Assembly: GCA_965199245.1 (NCBI GenBank) | Contig: CBDAQP010000001.1 | Coordinates: forward strand, 806,001 to 870,000 | Direction: 5' to 3' | DNA: 64,000 nt | From: Carbonatibacter sp965199245 | GTDB lineage: Bacteria > Pseudomonadota > Alphaproteobacteria > Kiloniellales > Kiloniellaceae | Part shown: positions 62,254 through 64,000 of the stretch, one piece after another | Numbering within the stretch: position 1 is the stretch's first letter | Layout: the number at the start of each line of letters is the position of its first letter | Notes under the pieces: model-generated | Databases searched by the model: none | Told to the model about the DNA's origin: nothing | Seen by the model: the letters and a program-made list of their open reading frames with translations, nothing else | Position numbers and translations under genes: made by a program

Positions 62254-63070
62254 GAAGCTGTCTAACAAATAAGTTTTATAATTCTGTTGATTGCGATTTG
62301 TATGAAGCGTAGCCGGATCATGGCTTCCTGCGTTTTGTCGAGATTTTCGTAATGTTTTGCCAGCCGCCTTGCAGGCTCCAGCCATGCGAAAGATCGCTCG
62401 ACAATCCAGCGTTTTGGCAGCAGCTTGAACGCTTTTTCCTCACCTCGCTTTACAATCTCGATTTTCAGTTTTTCCTGATTGGCCAATGCCTCCATGATCG
62501 GCCCGCGATAACCAGCCCGGAACAATTTCAGCCTTCTATGCTTTTTCTTTATATCTTTCAATAGAATGCGGGCCGCGATCCTGTATTCCAGCATCATGCA
62601 CCACCAGATGTAGCGGAAACCCGAGCACATCCACCCATAAATGCCGCTTGGTTCCCTTCACTTTTTTGCCGGCCCCCTTTTTTGTGTCCGGGCCTTGACC
62701 GATTGTGAGTCGATAATGGCCGCGCTTGCCTGTCTGTTCCGGCCCTCAAGCAGCCGAAGCACGCCATGGAGGTCACGCAGGATAATGTGCCAGGTTCCAT
62801 CCTTTTTCCAGCGACTGAAATGGCCGTGAACGGCATGGCGGGAAATCCTTGGGAAGAAGTCGCCACTGACAGCCTGTTTTTAAGACGTAAAAACAGGCAT
62901 TTAATATATTCCTGGGCGAATGTTTGAAGGGACGGCCACCGCCATTGCGGTGCTCAAAATATCCGCTCAACAGAGACCATTGAGTATCGGTGAGATCAGT
63001 ATCATAAGTCATGCCGAAAATTATTAAAGACAATTTATTGATAAATAATTAATAGTTGTTAGACAGCTTC
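62254..63070 (-). mobile_element. IS1031-type IS5 element, full length, nested
   Basis: 817 bp bounded by GAAGCTGTCTAACAA and its inverse, with TGA on both sides, matching the TNA target duplication of the IS1031 group. It interrupts the IS5-type element at a Glu-Lys codon pair. This is the only complete copy of this element in the window. Confidence 0.85.
62268..63033 (-). pseudogene. IS1031-type transposase, frameshifted
   Basis: TYDTDLTDTQWSLLSGYFEHRNGGGRPFKHSPRNILNACFYVLKTGCQWRLLPKDFPP is the DUF4096-type N-terminus. Then IIDSQSVKA-type and KRHLWVDVLGFPLHLVVHDAGIQ-type regions occur in a second frame, and GYRGPIMEALANQEKLKIEIVKRGEEKAFKLLPKRWIVERSFAWLEPARRLAKHYENL in a third. Frame changes near 62.8 and 62.6 kb break it, although IS1031-group elements may use frameshifting. 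Confidence 0.75.
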
Positions 63071-63792
63071 TGAGAAAAAAGCCGTCAAGGAGGGTAAAAG
63101 CGCAACTGAAATCTGGCCGGATAACCCCGCCAAAGCGGCCCAAAAGGATGTGGATGCGCGCTGGACGCTGAAGGTGGGCGGCAAGGTTCGCTACCGGCCT
63201 GATGGCACACCCCTGCCACAAATCGCTACGCCGACCTTTGGCTACAAGTCCCACATCAGTATTGACCGGCGCTACGGCTTCATCCGGGGCCAGGCCGTGA
63301 CATCTGCTACAGCTGCGGACGGGCATCAACCCAGCGTGTGTTTGATACGGACAACACGTCAGCCGAAGTCTGGGGTGACACAGCCTATCGCTCTGAAAGC
63401 AATGAGAAATGGCTGGCGAAGAAAATGTTGGTCAGCCGTATCCATCGCAAGAAACCCAAAGGTAAACCCATGCCGAAAGCCAGTGCACGGGCCAACGCGC
63501 GAAAATCAGCCATCCGTGCACGGGTCGAGCATGTTTTCGCCCATCAGAAAAACCGCTTCGGTCTGTTCATCCGCACCCTCAAGCGGGCAGAAGCCAAACT
63601 GACGCTGGCCAATCTCGCCTACAACATGGATCGCCTGATCTTCCATGACCGCCGGGCAACCGCAGTCCGTCCGGAATGCGGATTCCGTCGCAAAAAACGT
63701 CCCGCCAACGCAATCTGCGGCGAAAAAACGCCGTCTCGAAAAATCACAATTGGCCACAGCAGGGCATAAATCGGGGGTTGATACGGGTGTCC

Positions 63793-63934
63793 AGCTCCCT
63801 GGCCGGAATACCTGCCTCGTGTTCCTTCAAAATCCCGATCATCTGTGCGTCCGTAAATCTGCGCTTCATTGAGGGCCTCCGTGAAAATGACAAAAAAATA
63901 ACTTATCAATGGATCAAGATTCAGGGAGAACAGC
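63793..63934 (-). mobile_element. IS3-family (IS407-type) element, orfA start and left end
   Basis: From 63870 leftward the frame reads MKRRFTDAQMIGILKEHEAGIPAREL, an IS407-type orfA N-terminus. The terminal repeat TGCTGTTCTCCC lies at 63934. The rest of the element is cut off by the IS5-type element ending at 63792. Confidence 0.75.
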
Positions 63935-64000
63935 ACAGGTTCTGGCGTGACACGGCCCGTTTTAATGGCTTTTCGCACAGCACCCTCTGTAACGCCTCTG
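63935..64000 (-). CDS. Partial reading frame at the window end
   Basis: The minus strand encodes RGVTEGAVRKAIKTGRVTPEP, which resembles a short HTH such as those in terminase small subunits (Nu1-like) or excisionases. The C-terminal side is cut by the IS3 end and the other side leaves the window. Weak call. Confidence 0.3.

Larger units (their letters stand above)
61707..63792 (+). mobile_element. IS5-type element with GGAnACCCGTATyAACC ends, interrupted
   Basis: The ends GGAGACCCGTATTAACC at the left and, inverted, GGACACCCGTATCAACC at the right are readable. The interior parts 61797-62253 and 63074-63770 form one IS5-group transposase in broken frames (DFDLGGPTPDENTIRLFRNKLTETGTLRRVMKAFDWQL, then DARWTLKVGGKVRYRPDG and VWGDTAYRSESNEKWLAKKML). 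An IS1031-type element sits between. Confidence 0.78.

Noticed and set aside
1..64000. tRNA, rRNA or tmRNA genes
   Set aside because: No cloverleaf-like segment with a TTCRANYC arm or rRNA-like sequence was recognised by reading. A covariance-model scan would be decisive.

Overview
The window looks like an alphaproteobacterial chromosome. The evidence is a system I cytochrome c maturation cluster (ccmABCDEFGHI) in canonical order, three TRAP transporters and one TctCBA transporter, a fliW gene, and alphaproteobacterial-style regulators. Genus is not determinable here. Insertion sequences occupy roughly a third of the window. At least seven kinds can be told apart by their ends: an internally deleted IS5/IS427-type, an IS1031-type, two further IS5-type elements, two IS630-type elements and an IS407-type IS3. 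Nearly all are decayed and several are nested, which indicates a genome in an active IS-expansion phase.

Layout. 1-1.5 kb: fliW and a FkbM-like methyltransferase. 1.5-4.6 kb: IS debris around a higBA toxin-antitoxin (TA) module. 4.6-8.6 kb: a two-gene Hachiman anti-phage system (hamA, hamB). 8.7-10.4 kb: an IS630 element and a decayed sodB. 10.4-16.3 kb: a LysR regulator diverging from dctQM, a creatininase-like gene, dctP and an M20 amidohydrolase. 16.9-25.2 kb: an ArsR-methyltransferase regulator and the ccm cluster. 25.2-31.4 kb: IS debris with hicAB and a broken Phd/RelE-type module. 31.4-35.8 kb: an alpha/beta hydrolase, a second TRAP system and a MarR regulator. 36-37.2 kb: IS debris. 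37.2-52 kb: ppk2, a molybdenum reductase operon with the third TRAP system, a LacI regulator, tctCBA, and a divergent IlvD/Edd dehydratase - DapA-like - RraA-like set that reads as a sugar-acid catabolic locus. 52-64 kb: nested IS elements, a tacAT-type TA module and a large DUF4238/SEC-C gene.

The most unusual signal is inside hamB. The reading frame carries two separate structures, at 5707-5808 and 7535-7636. Each is a perfect 36-bp direct repeat separated by exactly 30 bp of unrelated sequence. The two repeats are unrelated to each other, yet the geometry (36-30-36, period 66) is identical. This is the footprint expected if a CRISPR adaptation complex (36-bp repeat, 30-bp spacer, as in many type II systems) integrated a spacer at a non-CRISPR site and duplicated the target. 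Because 66 is divisible by three, the frame stays open both times and each event adds 22 codons. No CRISPR array or cas gene is present in the window, so this remains an inference.

A second unusual pattern is that higBA and hicAB, two unrelated TA modules 24 kb apart, sit between the same flanks: a 32-bp motif upstream and a 53-bp motif starting at the last sense codon. This looks like different cargo exchanged within one conserved bracket.
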